Below, in pieces: positions 16,712-26,005 of a DNA stretch of 64,000 bases. The stretch lies in the NCBI RefSeq assembly GCF_001975985.1, contig NZ_MTQF01000001.1:828943-892942 (forward strand). Reading direction: 5' to 3'. Position 1 is the first letter of the stretch. Each line of letters begins with the position of its first letter. Under the pieces are notes generated by a model. The model was not told the DNA's origin and made no database searches. It saw only the letters and a list, made by a program, of their open reading frames with translations. The stretch comes from [Flexibacter] sp. ATCC 35103 (lineage in GTDB: Bacteria > Bacteroidota > Bacteroidia > Flavobacteriales > Flavobacteriaceae). The position numbers and the translations under genes are program-made.

Positions 16712-16765
16712 ACTACTTTTTTTAGTTCTGTTTTAAAATTGGAGTAATTTTATTAAAAAAGTAGT
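16712..16765. promoter_or_regulatory. leader inverted repeat upstream of the sigma factor
   Basis: ACTACTTTTTT (16712-16722) and AAAAAAGTAGT (16755-16765) are perfect 11-bp arms separated by 32 bp; the inner arm ends 3 bp before the start codon. It could hide the translation start or be an operator. No terminator activity is expected on the plus strand. Confidence 0.5.
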
Positions 16766-16942
16766 TTTATTGTATAGGCGTATCTTTATGAGTTATGTTA
16801 ATAATGTGACCAAATTTAACAAATATTTCTTTTAAAAAGCAAATAAAAAGAACAATAATTAACAATAAATTGTTAATTATTGCAGAAGAAACTTAATTTT
16901 AGTCTCAAATTGCTTTAAAAACGGGCAAAACAAGAGTTGAAT

Positions 16943-17006
16943 TTAACAAAAAAAATCAGATATAAATAGCTCATTACTAAACAATTAATAGATCTATATC
17001 TGATTT
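16943..17006 (-). terminator. terminator of the GH16/SusCD operon
   Basis: AAATCAGATATA (16953-16964) pairs with TATATCTGATTT (16995-17006); on the minus strand the stem is followed by eight T. It closes the polysaccharide-utilisation operon. Confidence 0.75.
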
Positions 17007-17034
17007 AAATATATTTTTTTTACGGTATTATTTT

Positions 17035-17793
17035 TTATTGATAAACACGTACATAATCGACATAAAACTTTTGAGGAAGTACTTTATCATCGACTTCAGG
17101 GCCTCCAAAATTTCCCCCTATGGCCAAATTTAGGATAATATAGAAGGGTTTATCAAAGGGCCAGGTGTCTTCGTTTTTAACCTCAGGATTAAAGGTATAA
17201 ACCAATGTTTTGTCTACAAAAAAATTCATTTTTTCTTTGGTCCATTCAATCGCAAAAACATGATAGCCTTCTTCAATATCCGGAAATGCGGTTCTTTTTG
17301 TATTAATTGTATTTCCGTGACTGTCTTGTGTGTGCAAAGTGGTATAAACCATATGTGGATCTCTCCCAATGTATTCCAGAATATCAATTTCGCCTGTCTT
17401 AGGCCATTTTACTTCGTCAATATTGGCACCCAACATCCAGAATGCCGGCCATAAACCATGACCAACAGGCAATTTTGCTCTTGCTTCTATTCGTCCGTAT
17501 TTAAATTCTTTTTTTCCTTTAGTGGTGATTTTTGTAGAGGTATATTTGTTTCCTTCTTTTCTGGCTTCGATAACTAAATTACCCTCTTTAATTTCATGGT
17601 TAGTTTTAGTATAAATCTGCCTTTCGTTATTTCCATAACCGCATAAATCAGGACAACCATCTCCAAGCTCAAAATTCCAGGCTTTTTCATTGATCTCTTT
17701 TTTATTGAAATCTTCTTCCCAAACAAGTTTTCGTTTTATTTCCTGTGCATAACAAAAACCGGAGATCATTATAAGTACAATTATTTTTTTCAT
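17035..17793 (-). CDS. secreted GH16 endo-beta-glucanase (laminarinase-like)
   Basis: 252 residues. Signal peptide to ~16 (GFCYAQ) without lipobox, so probably periplasmic or secreted. A single GH16 jelly-roll domain fills the protein. The catalytic motif is GEIDILEYIG with nucleophile E135, D137 and acid/base E140. Substrate-cleft motifs include YGRIEARAKLPVGHGLWPAFWML and the end LNLAIGGNFGGPEVDD...YVDYVRVYQ. The family cleaves beta-1,3 or mixed beta-1,3/1,4-glucans. It is the last gene of the SusCD operon, 81 bp after the larger GH16 protein. Confidence 0.93.
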   Translation of the reverse strand: MKKIIVLIMISGFCYAQEIKRKLVWEEDFNKKEINEKAWNFELGDGCPDLCGYGNNERQIYTKTNHEIKEGNLVIEARKEGNKYTSTKITTKGKKEFKYGRIEARAKLPVGHGLWPAFWMLGANIDEVKWPKTGEIDILEYIGRDPHMVYTTLHTQDSHGNTINTKRTAFPDIEEGYHVFAIEWTKEKMNFFVDKTLVYTFNPEVKNEDTWPFDKPFYIILNLAIGGNFGGPEVDDKVLPQKFYVDYVRVYQ

Positions 17794-17874
17794 TGTCTCT
17801 TTTTAAAATTACAAAAAATAAGAAGGCCAGCCTTGACTGACCTTCACATTCATTCTTACTAATTAATTTATAAT

Positions 17875-19533
17875 CTATTGATATACTCTTACGTAATCAA
17901 TCTCCATCGAAGATTGTGTAAAAGCAGGATCAATATTACCGCCCAGATTACCTCCCATTGCCACATTTAGAATTAAGAAAAAGTCGCTGTTAAAAGGTAA
18001 AGAACCCTCATTGGGAACTGAGTGAATTAACTGGTCATCTACAAAAGTTTGTACGGATGCCGGACTCCAAACTGTTTTATAAACATGAAATTCTGTTGAA
18101 ACATTTGGTATTGTCTTAGAACCTGAAACACCACTTCCGCCTGAATGACCCGGATAATGCAGTGTACTCAAAATAACATTTTGATTGTTACCTACATGTT
18201 CCATAATATCAATTTCGCCACATGCCGGCCAGGGTTTAGTAGCATAATTTTGTCCAAGCATCCAGATTGCCGGCCATGTTCCTGCACCAATTGGAAGTTT
18301 AGCCTTAATCTCGATTTTACCATAGGTAAAACTAAATTTGCCATCTGTTTTTAATCGGGACGAAGAATAATCTGCTCCTCCTGAAGCTTCTTTTTTAGCT
18401 GTAATTTTCAGACTTCCGCCTTGTACGATTACGTTTGTCGCTGAGTTGGTATAATTTTGTTTTTCATTATTACCCCAGCCATTATCTCCTTTACCTAAAT
18501 CATAATTCCATTTTGTGGCATCAGGAGCTCCGTCTGTATTAAACTCATCTGACCAAACCAGCTTTTTATAATCTGCCGCTGGCGCCTGAGTAGGCTTTGT
18601 AGTCGTAAATATGTGATACCATGCTAATGCCGGGTTACCGCCCATAACAGCTCTAACAACCATTCTGTTTGCCGTAAGAGATAATATTTCATAGGAACTC
18701 TGACCTATATAATAGCCCATAAATCCATTATCAGAAAAATTCATGGTCGTTCCTCTACTCTGTTTCGCATGATCCGGATTACCCATTACAACAGATTCTG
18801 AAGGACTTAATAATACTGTTTTTTTACTTCCTGTATTGTACGTTAAACATGCATCATCCGGTGAACTGCCTCCTGCAACGCTTGCAAAAGAAGCATTAAA
18901 GAATGTTGATCCGCCATTATCTAATTCATATTTTAATTGTCCTGCTTCAAGAGAGAAAGTCAGAACATTGTTGTATAAACAGCTGCTTGCAGGTGATGCT
19001 GCTTTCTCAAAAGCACCAGCTGAATAGTAATTTGGAAAATAATTTTTAGTGGCATCGCCGTCATTCTGACCCACACCCAAATGTCCTGGTTCAGAAGCTG
19101 ACCAATACCATTTTTTAGAAGTTCCGTCTGTTAAGAAATTAACTGCTTCATCATCACTAAAATTACTTAATACTGTAACGTCAACAGTGGTATTAGTAGC
19201 TACACCACCTCTTCCTGAAGCTATTACGGTTACTGTATAGGTATTTAAGCCTGTTTTGGTAAAACGTTTTGTAAAAACCCCGCTTGGAGCATTTTCTGTG
19301 GTACCGTCGCTAAAAGCATATTTATACGAAATGGTATTATCACCTGTTGCGGTAAATTTTACCATTCCTGATCCGTCTCCGTTAGGAGCAGCAGTAGTTT
19401 TACCAACAATTTCAGCGGTAACTTTTATATTTGCCGGGGCTGATAAATCTCCAAAGGAATGATCATCATTTTGACAGCTTATTGCCAGTAAAAATGCAAA
19501 AAGCAGTACGAAATATTTATTGTATTTTTTCAT
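17875..19533 (-). CDS. surface lipoprotein with PKD-like, central and GH16 domains
   Basis: 552 residues. Lipobox LAISC (Cys20) with a following QNDD-type acidic stretch suggests outer-surface export. A PKD-like module spans ~30-123, a central beta-rich region of ~190 residues spans ~125-312 (GTSKKWYWSASEPGHLGVGQ, then C185 and C229, NALWYHIF-type end), and the GH16 catalytic domain spans 320-552 with E440, D442 and E445 in GEIDIMEHVG. It would cut polymer at the cell surface before uptake by SusCD. I chose the ATG at 19533 because it begins at the signal peptide; an ATG 10 codons upstream exists. It lies 55 bp after the glycan-binding protein gene. Confidence 0.93.
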   Translation of the reverse strand: MKKYNKYFVLLFAFLLAISCQNDDHSFGDLSAPANIKVTAEIVGKTTAAPNGDGSGMVKFTATGDNTISYKYAFSDGTTENAPSGVFTKRFTKTGLNTYTVTVIASGRGGVATNTTVDVTVLSNFSDDEAVNFLTDGTSKKWYWSASEPGHLGVGQNDGDATKNYFPNYYSAGAFEKAASPASSCLYNNVLTFSLEAGQLKYELDNGGSTFFNASFASVAGGSSPDDACLTYNTGSKKTVLLSPSESVVMGNPDHAKQSRGTTMNFSDNGFMGYYIGQSSYEILSLTANRMVVRAVMGGNPALAWYHIFTTTKPTQAPAADYKKLVWSDEFNTDGAPDATKWNYDLGKGDNGWGNNEKQNYTNSATNVIVQGGSLKITAKKEASGGADYSSSRLKTDGKFSFTYGKIEIKAKLPIGAGTWPAIWMLGQNYATKPWPACGEIDIMEHVGNNQNVILSTLHYPGHSGGSGVSGSKTIPNVSTEFHVYKTVWSPASVQTFVDDQLIHSVPNEGSLPFNSDFFLILNVAMGGNLGGNIDPAFTQSSMEIDYVRVYQ

Positions 19534-19588
19534 TTTGTTCTTTTTTATAAAATGTAAATTCATTTTAATCTATTGACAGTTTCAATTT

Positions 19589-21193
19589 CTATTTATGAAA
19601 ATAAACGTTGTCAATATATATAGTATGCGATCCGCTTGGATTTCCTGAGAAAATAAGTTGTGCAATATGTCCACGAGTTGTTAATCCGGTAAATTCAGTT
19701 AAGGGTATATCAAGACTAACCCAGGTTCCTTTTGTGGGAGCGGTAAATTTAACTTCATGTTCTTTATCGTCTCCGCCTCCATTATAAACGCCATTTGGTC
19801 CAAAATCTACTAATTTTATTCTGAATTCAGTAAAATCAGCTGACCAAACGTCTACGTGAAAATGTGTCATGGCAGATGCATCAATTGTTGCTGTTGGTTC
19901 GATACCCACGAAGTTTAAATCTGAGTATTTTTTTACTGCATTTCCTGCCACAGCAGTTTCTTCTAGTGTTGCTGCAGACCAATCTGTACGCCAGGTAGCT
20001 ACAGGCACGTTTGTATAAGCATCGCTAAACATAGAAATAACATCTGTTGCTGCTTTAGTTGGTGTTGGTGCTGCGGTACTTAATGCTTCTCCATTTTTAT
20101 AAAAATAAATATTATCTATAAATATGTTTTTACCTGCCGGAGTTCCAACCAATTTCAATTGAAAAATATCTGCTACTGTAAATCCATCCTGACTTGTAAA
20201 TGCAGAAATCGGAATATCAATACTGGTCCATTGGTTTGCTATCAAGTCTTTTGAAACGGCTCTTTCTCCATTTATTTTCGTACTACTGATTAAGAAGATA
20301 TCTAATTTTGGCAAATCTGCTGTCCACACATCAAGGTGAATGTAATCCATAGCGGTAACATTTGCCGTTACGCCATCTGCAAAGGCAATTCCTTCATAAT
20401 TCAAGTTTGTATAATTCAGCATTTTGTCGCCATTAAGATCAAACTCTGAATATCCTGTTGATTGTCCCCAATTCGGGAAAAAGACTGTTCCTGCAAGATT
20501 GGTATATTTTGAACTGTAAACCGAAATAACATTTCCTGCCGGTCTGTTAGGAGGCGTTGGAGCCGAAGCTGTTGGGTTAAGCACTAATTTTGCGGTAACC
20601 TGTTCTGTGTATTCTGTTGTTTTTATAGCAGCACTTTTAGAAACTACACGCACCGTATAAACTCCAGCTTCTTTATAAGTATAAGAAACTGATTCGCCAT
20701 CGTTTACAGAAACAGGTTCCGGTTTTCCTGCTTCACCAAAATAAACATCGTAAAACAAAGCAAAATCTGCCGTTGCTTTTACCGTTATTTTTTTAGAAAT
20801 GGTAATATCATTTGTAATCACAACTTTTAAATTTTCCGGTGCCCTGAACGAAACGACAACTTCTTTTGTTATTTCGGTTGTTTTTCCGGTAATTCCCATT
20901 GCGGTAATTTTAGACTTGTAAACTCCTTCTTTATAAGTATGTGTTACATTAGCACCTGTCGAAAAATAACTAGATTCAGGGGTTCCGTCTCCATAATTGA
21001 CTTTGAATTGCGTAACACCCTCTCCTGTAGGTATAAATGTAACTTTACCTGAATTATCCTGGGTTACAGTGGTCAGTGCAGCTATATTTGCCGGTTCGCT
21101 CAAACCATCCAAATTAACGTTGCTGTCATCGCTTGAACACCCCATAAATAGGGTTAAAACGAAAAGACTTATAATAAAATGTATTTTTTTCAT
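19589..21193 (-). CDS. surface glycan-binding lipoprotein with two related C-terminal modules
   Basis: 534 residues. Lipobox LFMGC (Cys19), then two PKD/Ig-like modules (~30-205) rich in Thr and Val. Two homologous ~150-residue beta-sandwich modules follow, beginning VISVYSSKYTNLAG and VISMFSDAYTNVPV; each contains (H)xDVWTADL or VDVWSADF and ends IFIDNIYFYK or IYIDNVYFHK. These resemble carbohydrate-binding modules. Its place between SusD and GH16 makes it the second surface glycan-binding protein (SusE/F-like). It has no catalytic motif. 12 bp separate it from susD. Confidence 0.85.
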   Translation of the reverse strand: MKKIHFIISLFVLTLFMGCSSDDSNVNLDGLSEPANIAALTTVTQDNSGKVTFIPTGEGVTQFKVNYGDGTPESSYFSTGANVTHTYKEGVYKSKITAMGITGKTTEITKEVVVSFRAPENLKVVITNDITISKKITVKATADFALFYDVYFGEAGKPEPVSVNDGESVSYTYKEAGVYTVRVVSKSAAIKTTEYTEQVTAKLVLNPTASAPTPPNRPAGNVISVYSSKYTNLAGTVFFPNWGQSTGYSEFDLNGDKMLNYTNLNYEGIAFADGVTANVTAMDYIHLDVWTADLPKLDIFLISSTKINGERAVSKDLIANQWTSIDIPISAFTSQDGFTVADIFQLKLVGTPAGKNIFIDNIYFYKNGEALSTAAPTPTKAATDVISMFSDAYTNVPVATWRTDWSAATLEETAVAGNAVKKYSDLNFVGIEPTATIDASAMTHFHVDVWSADFTEFRIKLVDFGPNGVYNGGGDDKEHEVKFTAPTKGTWVSLDIPLTEFTGLTTRGHIAQLIFSGNPSGSHTIYIDNVYFHK

Positions 21194-21205
21194 GATCGTA
21201 TTTTT

Positions 21206-22684
21206 TTAATATCCAGGGTTTTGTTGCCAGTTTCCGTTTGCAAATTGAATCTCTTCAATTGGTAATGGAAATAATTCGTTTTTATTTGCCTTAAATCCCG
21301 GAATTTTTCCAGCTGCTTTTCCAGTTCTTACTAAATCGAAGAAACGATGTCCTTCTCCAAAAAGTTCGACTCTTCTTTCGGCTAAAATAAAGTCAGTCAA
21401 AGCGGCTCCCGTAACTGATATGTCGTGGTTATTATCTCCAAAAGCACGTCTTCTTACCTGATTCAGGTATGTTTTTGCTTTTGTATCATCTATAGCTCCG
21501 CGGTTGTAAGCTTCTGCTGCCATCAATAACACATCAGCATAACGTATCGCTCTGTAATTATTAGGATTTGTCAGGTTTAAATCTCCCTGAGCTTCAGCAC
21601 TTCTTTTTCTTGGCAGGTATTTTCTATTAAAGTAACCGGTATCTTCATTCCCTTTTCCATAACTTACTCCGGCGTTTGAAGCTGCCCACGCTGCGATATC
21701 AAGTATAGCAACATCTTTACGCTTATCTCCTGTTTCAAAAGCATCAGCACTTTCTTTGGTTGGAATATTAAAACTAAATCCGGAAGAAAAAAGTGGTCCT
21801 GTATAATTTCTGATTCCGCTAAAACCAACAGCTACGTTCCCTTCGCTACATTGCAAACAGGTAAAACCAGCTCCTTCAACATCTGTATATTGTACTTCAA
21901 AAACAGATTCCGGTCCGTTTTCTCCAGCCATTTCAAACATGGCATCATAATCTGATTGTAATGTATATTTTCCGGAATTTATTACTGCATCAAATGCAGA
22001 TGCTGCTTGTACAAATTTACCTTCATACAGATATGCTTTGCCTAGTAAGGCCTGAGCAGCTCCTTTTGTAACTCTTCCTTTTTGAGATGCTGTTGGAGAT
22101 AAATTAGCCGACGCAAAAATCAAATCAGCTTCGATAGAAGCATAAACTTCCTGAACTGATGAACGCGGTACTGTTTTTTCGTCTCCAACTTTAAATCTTG
22201 CATCTCCTTTCATCGGGATTCCACCAAACCATTTCACTAACTCAAATTGGTAATATGCTCTTAGAAAACGTGTTTCTGCAAGTAGTTGGGTCTTTCCTTC
22301 AAAATCTGTTTTATCCTTAAATTCAAGAATATAATTGGCTCTTTGTACTCCTGCAAACATCCAGTTCCAGATATCTCTTAAATTACTGTTTACCGGTGTA
22401 TGAATCATATCGTCTACTTGTTGCCAGCCAATTACGTCTGTAGGGCTTTCTCCTCCAGCCAATGTATTATCTGAGGCAATTTCGCCTAATAAAGCATTTG
22501 CATAAGTAGATTGCAGCAAATCATAAGCGGCAACTAATGCCTCATCATAATCTGATTTTGAATTAAAATAGTTTTCAGAATCTATCGAATATTCTGGTTT
22601 TGGGCTCACAAAGTCATCTGAACAAGAAATTATTGTCGAGAAGAGTGCCAGCATTATAATGGTTGTAAATAAATATTTTTTCAT
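21206..22684 (-). CDS. SusD-family outer-membrane glycan-binding lipoprotein
   Basis: 492 residues. Lipobox IISC (Cys21), then the RagB/SusD fold: N-terminal TPR helices (SENYFNSKSDYDEALVAAYDLL, AETRFLRAYYQFELVKWFGGIP, GAAQALLGKAYLYEGKFVQAA) and C-terminal NPNNYRAIRYADVLLMAAEAYNR with final FFDLVRTGKA...LFPLPIEEIQFANGNWQQNPGY. It captures oligosaccharide and acts as the lid of the SusC channel. It begins 11 bp after susC. Confidence 0.96.
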   Translation of the reverse strand: MKKYLFTTIIMLALFSTIISCSDDFVSPKPEYSIDSENYFNSKSDYDEALVAAYDLLQSTYANALLGEIASDNTLAGGESPTDVIGWQQVDDMIHTPVNSNLRDIWNWMFAGVQRANYILEFKDKTDFEGKTQLLAETRFLRAYYQFELVKWFGGIPMKGDARFKVGDEKTVPRSSVQEVYASIEADLIFASANLSPTASQKGRVTKGAAQALLGKAYLYEGKFVQAASAFDAVINSGKYTLQSDYDAMFEMAGENGPESVFEVQYTDVEGAGFTCLQCSEGNVAVGFSGIRNYTGPLFSSGFSFNIPTKESADAFETGDKRKDVAILDIAAWAASNAGVSYGKGNEDTGYFNRKYLPRKRSAEAQGDLNLTNPNNYRAIRYADVLLMAAEAYNRGAIDDTKAKTYLNQVRRRAFGDNNHDISVTGAALTDFILAERRVELFGEGHRFFDLVRTGKAAGKIPGFKANKNELFPLPIEEIQFANGNWQQNPGY

Positions 22685-22695
22685 TTTAATAGCAA

Positions 22696-25600
22696 TTAAA
22701 AATTAATGTTTAAACCTAACAGATAGGTTCTTGGCACAGGATAAAAACCGTAATCAATTCCGGCACCAATTGGCGATTGAGAAACCCCATCCTGATTTGT
22801 TGGTCCAAATGAAGCGCCCGGGTCAAAACCTTTGTATTTGGTAAAAGTGTATAGATTATTTACTCCGGTATAAAGTCTTAGTTTTGTAATTCCGGCTTTT
22901 TGAGTCACTTTAGGATTAATGGTATATCCTAATTGTATGTTCTGAATTCTAAAGTACGATGCATCTTCAACATAATAATCTGACAAAACATTATTTGCTG
23001 TTGCTCCGGTAGTTACTCTTGGTACAGAGTTACTTGTTCCTTCTCCTGTCCATCTGTCTAAAACATAATCAAGGCGGTTGGCATCAGAAAGTACTCTTTC
23101 GTAATTACGCACCATATCATTGCCTATCGATGCAAATGTATATACAGCAAAATCAAGGTTTTTATAATTTAATTGCAAATTGAATCCCATTGTAGCATCG
23201 GCAATCGGGTCACCAATATTTGTTCTGTCTTTGGTATCAATTACGCCATCGCCGTTTACATCTACATAACGAATATCTCCCGGCGAAGCATTTGCACCTA
23301 AAGCTAATTGCGAAGGATGTGCATTCACTTCTGCCTGATTCTGGAAAATTCCGTCTGTTTTGTATCCATAGAAATATCCAATTGGTTTTCCGGCTTCCAT
23401 ACGCGCTGCTGCAGGCTGTCCTACCCCAAAAGAACCCTGTTCTATAAATCCGGTTCCGTTATTCACTTCCAATACTTCATTTTTAAGGAAGGTCACGTTA
23501 TAACCAACAGTAAATGAAAATGAATCTGATAATTTCTCTTTATAATCTATAGCAAATTCTAATCCTGAATTTCTAACCGTACCTGCGTTCATTGTTGGAG
23601 CACTCGCACCCGGAGCACCAATTCCTACAATTCCTGAAACCGGAATATTTGGTATCAATAAATCTTTTCTGGTATCGATAAAATAATCAGCAACTACAGA
23701 AACTTTATCATTGAAAAGTCTTAAATCTAAACCAACGTCAAACTTTTTAGCTTCTTCCCATTTCAAATCCGGATTGGGTATTTGTCCTGTTGCAGCTCCG
23801 TTTACTAAAATACCGTCAAACACATAAGTTGCTTCACCATTTAGAATACTCAAAAATCCATTATTTGGGATTTGATCATTTCCTAAAGTTCCGTAACTCG
23901 CTCTGAATTTTAAAAAGTTAACTGTTTTTGATGTTCCAAAGAAACCTTCATCAGATACTACCCATCCTGCTGTAAAAGATGGAAAATATCCCACTTTAAA
24001 GCCCGGACCAAATTTTGTCGAAGAATCACGTCTGATCATTGCTGAAAAAAGATATTTTCCTTTATAATCGTATTGTGCTCTTCCAAAATAAGAAATTCTT
24101 CTTTGATCATACACATAACCTCCCGTATTTAAAGCACTTGGCAATCCTTTTGTTAAAGAAATATCTGCAAATTCCCATGAATTATTTGGTACATCATAAC
24201 CTGTTGCAACAGCTGAATTTCCCCATTGTTTATAAATGGTGTTTCCTAATGTTGCTGTAATATTATGATTTTCTGCAATTTTTGTATTATAAGTTCCGTA
24301 AATATCAAATGAATAATCGTTATCGTTTACTGTTCTTTGGGTTACTGAACTTCTTTGTACATCAAACACTTTTCCTCCGTAACTTATCTGCGGGCCAAAT
24401 ATTTTACTTTCGCTGTTTGCTGTATTAAAACCTATTGAACTTGATAATGTAAATCCTTTGAAAATTTTATAGTCTAAACCAAAATTTCCGTTTAGCTTTT
24501 TATAATTATAGTCATTATAAGTATTGTCAATTTGTGCCAGCGGATTTATAATTTCTGTTCCCAATCCTGTTGTACTTGGTACAAGAGTAAAATTGCCATT
24601 TGCATCATGCGTATTAAAAGTTGCCGGTACATTTAAGGCATTAAACAATACAGATCCTAATCCGTTTTCGTTAATTGTTTTTCTGTCAAAATACGTATAG
24701 ATTACATTTGTTTTCAGTTTGAATTTATCGCTTAAATCAGCTCCTAATCCTATTCTGGCAGTATTTCTTAAGTAACCGGATTTGTCACCGCCTACAATAC
24801 CTTCCTGATCCAGATGAGAACCACTGATAGAATATGTAATTTTATCAGATCCTCCAGAAATTGTCAAATCACTGTTTAATAAAGGTACGCCTGTACCTAA
24901 AACTTCTTTTTGCCAGTCTGTTCCTTTTCCTAAACCGCTTACATTTGGGTAAGGAAGTGCTTTGCCTCCATTAGCATAACTTTCATTTAGTAATAAAGCA
25001 TATTCAGTAGCGTTTAGAATTGGTAATTTTCTTGAAGCTTCCTGAAATCCGGTATAACTATTAAAGGAGATTTTTGTTTTTGAATTTTTCTTCCCCATTT
25101 TGGTCGTAATCAGGATGATTCCGTTTGCTCCAATAGTTCCATAAATTGCTGCTTGCGCATCTTTTAAAACCGTTACGGTTTCTATATCATTAGGGTTTAA
25201 AACATTTAAATCCCCAACATAACCATCAATAATAGTTGTTGGACCATTTTGTCCGTTTGTAGCAATACCACGAATACGAACATCTATAGGTGCGCCCGGA
25301 GCTCCGGATTGTGTTGTAACATTTACGCCCGAAATGGTTCCTTGTAATGCCTGTTCTATTCTTGACGGTTTAAGAATATCAAGCGTTTTACTGTCAAGTA
25401 CAGAAACTGCTCCTGTAACTTCTCTTTTCTTCTGGCTACCATAACCAATGACAACAACTTCATCCAGCGATCTTGTGTCATCACCCATTCTTACGGTGAC
25501 TTTGGTTCCGGAAACTACAACTTCCTGTGTTTTTAAACCAATGAAACTAAAAACAAGCGTAGTTCCTTTTGGGATTCCTAATAGTTTAAAAGATCCGTCG

Positions 25601-25764
25601 AAATCTGTTGAGGTTGCTTGCGACGAATTTTTAACTTTTACATTAACACCAGGCAGTGAAATTCCTGATGTGGCATCAAGTACTGTTCCGGTCACATCAA
25701 AAGACTGCGAAAACGCATACGATGTAAACAGCATTAATACGGTTAATAATAATTTGGATTTCAT
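22696..25764 (-). CDS. SusC-family TonB-dependent glycan transporter
   Basis: 1022 residues. Signal peptide (~1-19), then a carboxypeptidase-regulatory-like domain (VTGTVLDATSGISLPGVNV, with FDGSFKL, ~22-95), a TonB-box region and plug domain (SLDEVVVIGYGSQKKREVTGAVSVL; PTTIIDGYVGDLNVLNPNDIETVTVLKDAQAAIYG), and a 22-strand barrel ending in PVPRTYLLGLNINF with terminal Phe. It imports oligosaccharides using TonB-ExbBD. First gene of the five-gene minus-strand operon, with a leader carrying two GATAAATTTA repeats. Confidence 0.96.
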   Translation of the reverse strand: MKSKLLLTVLMLFTSYAFSQSFDVTGTVLDATSGISLPGVNVKVKNSSQATSTDFDGSFKLLGIPKGTTLVFSFIGLKTQEVVVSGTKVTVRMGDDTRSLDEVVVIGYGSQKKREVTGAVSVLDSKTLDILKPSRIEQALQGTISGVNVTTQSGAPGAPIDVRIRGIATNGQNGPTTIIDGYVGDLNVLNPNDIETVTVLKDAQAAIYGTIGANGIILITTKMGKKNSKTKISFNSYTGFQEASRKLPILNATEYALLLNESYANGGKALPYPNVSGLGKGTDWQKEVLGTGVPLLNSDLTISGGSDKITYSISGSHLDQEGIVGGDKSGYLRNTARIGLGADLSDKFKLKTNVIYTYFDRKTINENGLGSVLFNALNVPATFNTHDANGNFTLVPSTTGLGTEIINPLAQIDNTYNDYNYKKLNGNFGLDYKIFKGFTLSSSIGFNTANSESKIFGPQISYGGKVFDVQRSSVTQRTVNDNDYSFDIYGTYNTKIAENHNITATLGNTIYKQWGNSAVATGYDVPNNSWEFADISLTKGLPSALNTGGYVYDQRRISYFGRAQYDYKGKYLFSAMIRRDSSTKFGPGFKVGYFPSFTAGWVVSDEGFFGTSKTVNFLKFRASYGTLGNDQIPNNGFLSILNGEATYVFDGILVNGAATGQIPNPDLKWEEAKKFDVGLDLRLFNDKVSVVADYFIDTRKDLLIPNIPVSGIVGIGAPGASAPTMNAGTVRNSGLEFAIDYKEKLSDSFSFTVGYNVTFLKNEVLEVNNGTGFIEQGSFGVGQPAAARMEAGKPIGYFYGYKTDGIFQNQAEVNAHPSQLALGANASPGDIRYVDVNGDGVIDTKDRTNIGDPIADATMGFNLQLNYKNLDFAVYTFASIGNDMVRNYERVLSDANRLDYVLDRWTGEGTSNSVPRVTTGATANNVLSDYYVEDASYFRIQNIQLGYTINPKVTQKAGITKLRLYTGVNNLYTFTKYKGFDPGASFGPTNQDGVSQSPIGAGIDYGFYPVPRTYLLGLNINF

Positions 25765-25784
25765 AATTAGTTAGTTTTTATTGA

Positions 25785-25826
25785 AAGATAAATTTATCTT
25801 ATCCGTTTAGGAAAACGATAAATTTA
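25785..25826 (-). promoter_or_regulatory. candidate operator in the susC leader
   Basis: AAGATAAATTTATCTT (25785-25800) is a perfect 16-bp palindrome 20 bp before susC. Its GATAAATTTA half recurs at 25817-25826, exactly 30 bp (about three helical turns) away. Read on the minus strand the units also resemble a degenerate -7 element (TAAATTTA). Confidence 0.4.
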
Positions 25827-25946
25827 ACCTCAACAAAAAACATACATCATAAAAAAAACCTATATAAATTTAATATATCTTAAAATAGACCCTTATTTGA
25901 CTATAAAATCAGAATATTAATTTCTTTAACATAAAACCTCCGAAAT

Positions 25947-25969
25947 CACAACAAATCGTTAATGTTGTG
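25947..25969. promoter_or_regulatory. 7-9-7 palindrome between the regulator and susC
   Basis: CACAACA-(9 nt)-TGTTGTG is a perfect inverted repeat 37 bp after the regulator stop and about 180 bp before susC. No T-run follows on the minus strand, so it is more likely a protein-binding site or weak hairpin than a terminator. Confidence 0.4.
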
Positions 25970-26005
25970 GTAATGTATAGTTTTTTAAAGGCATTTTTTG
26001 ATGTA

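Noticed and set aside
25448-25774. 108-codon plus-strand frame opposite the susC start
   Set aside because: Composition mirrors the reverse complement of susC; overlaps its start and leader. No homology seen.
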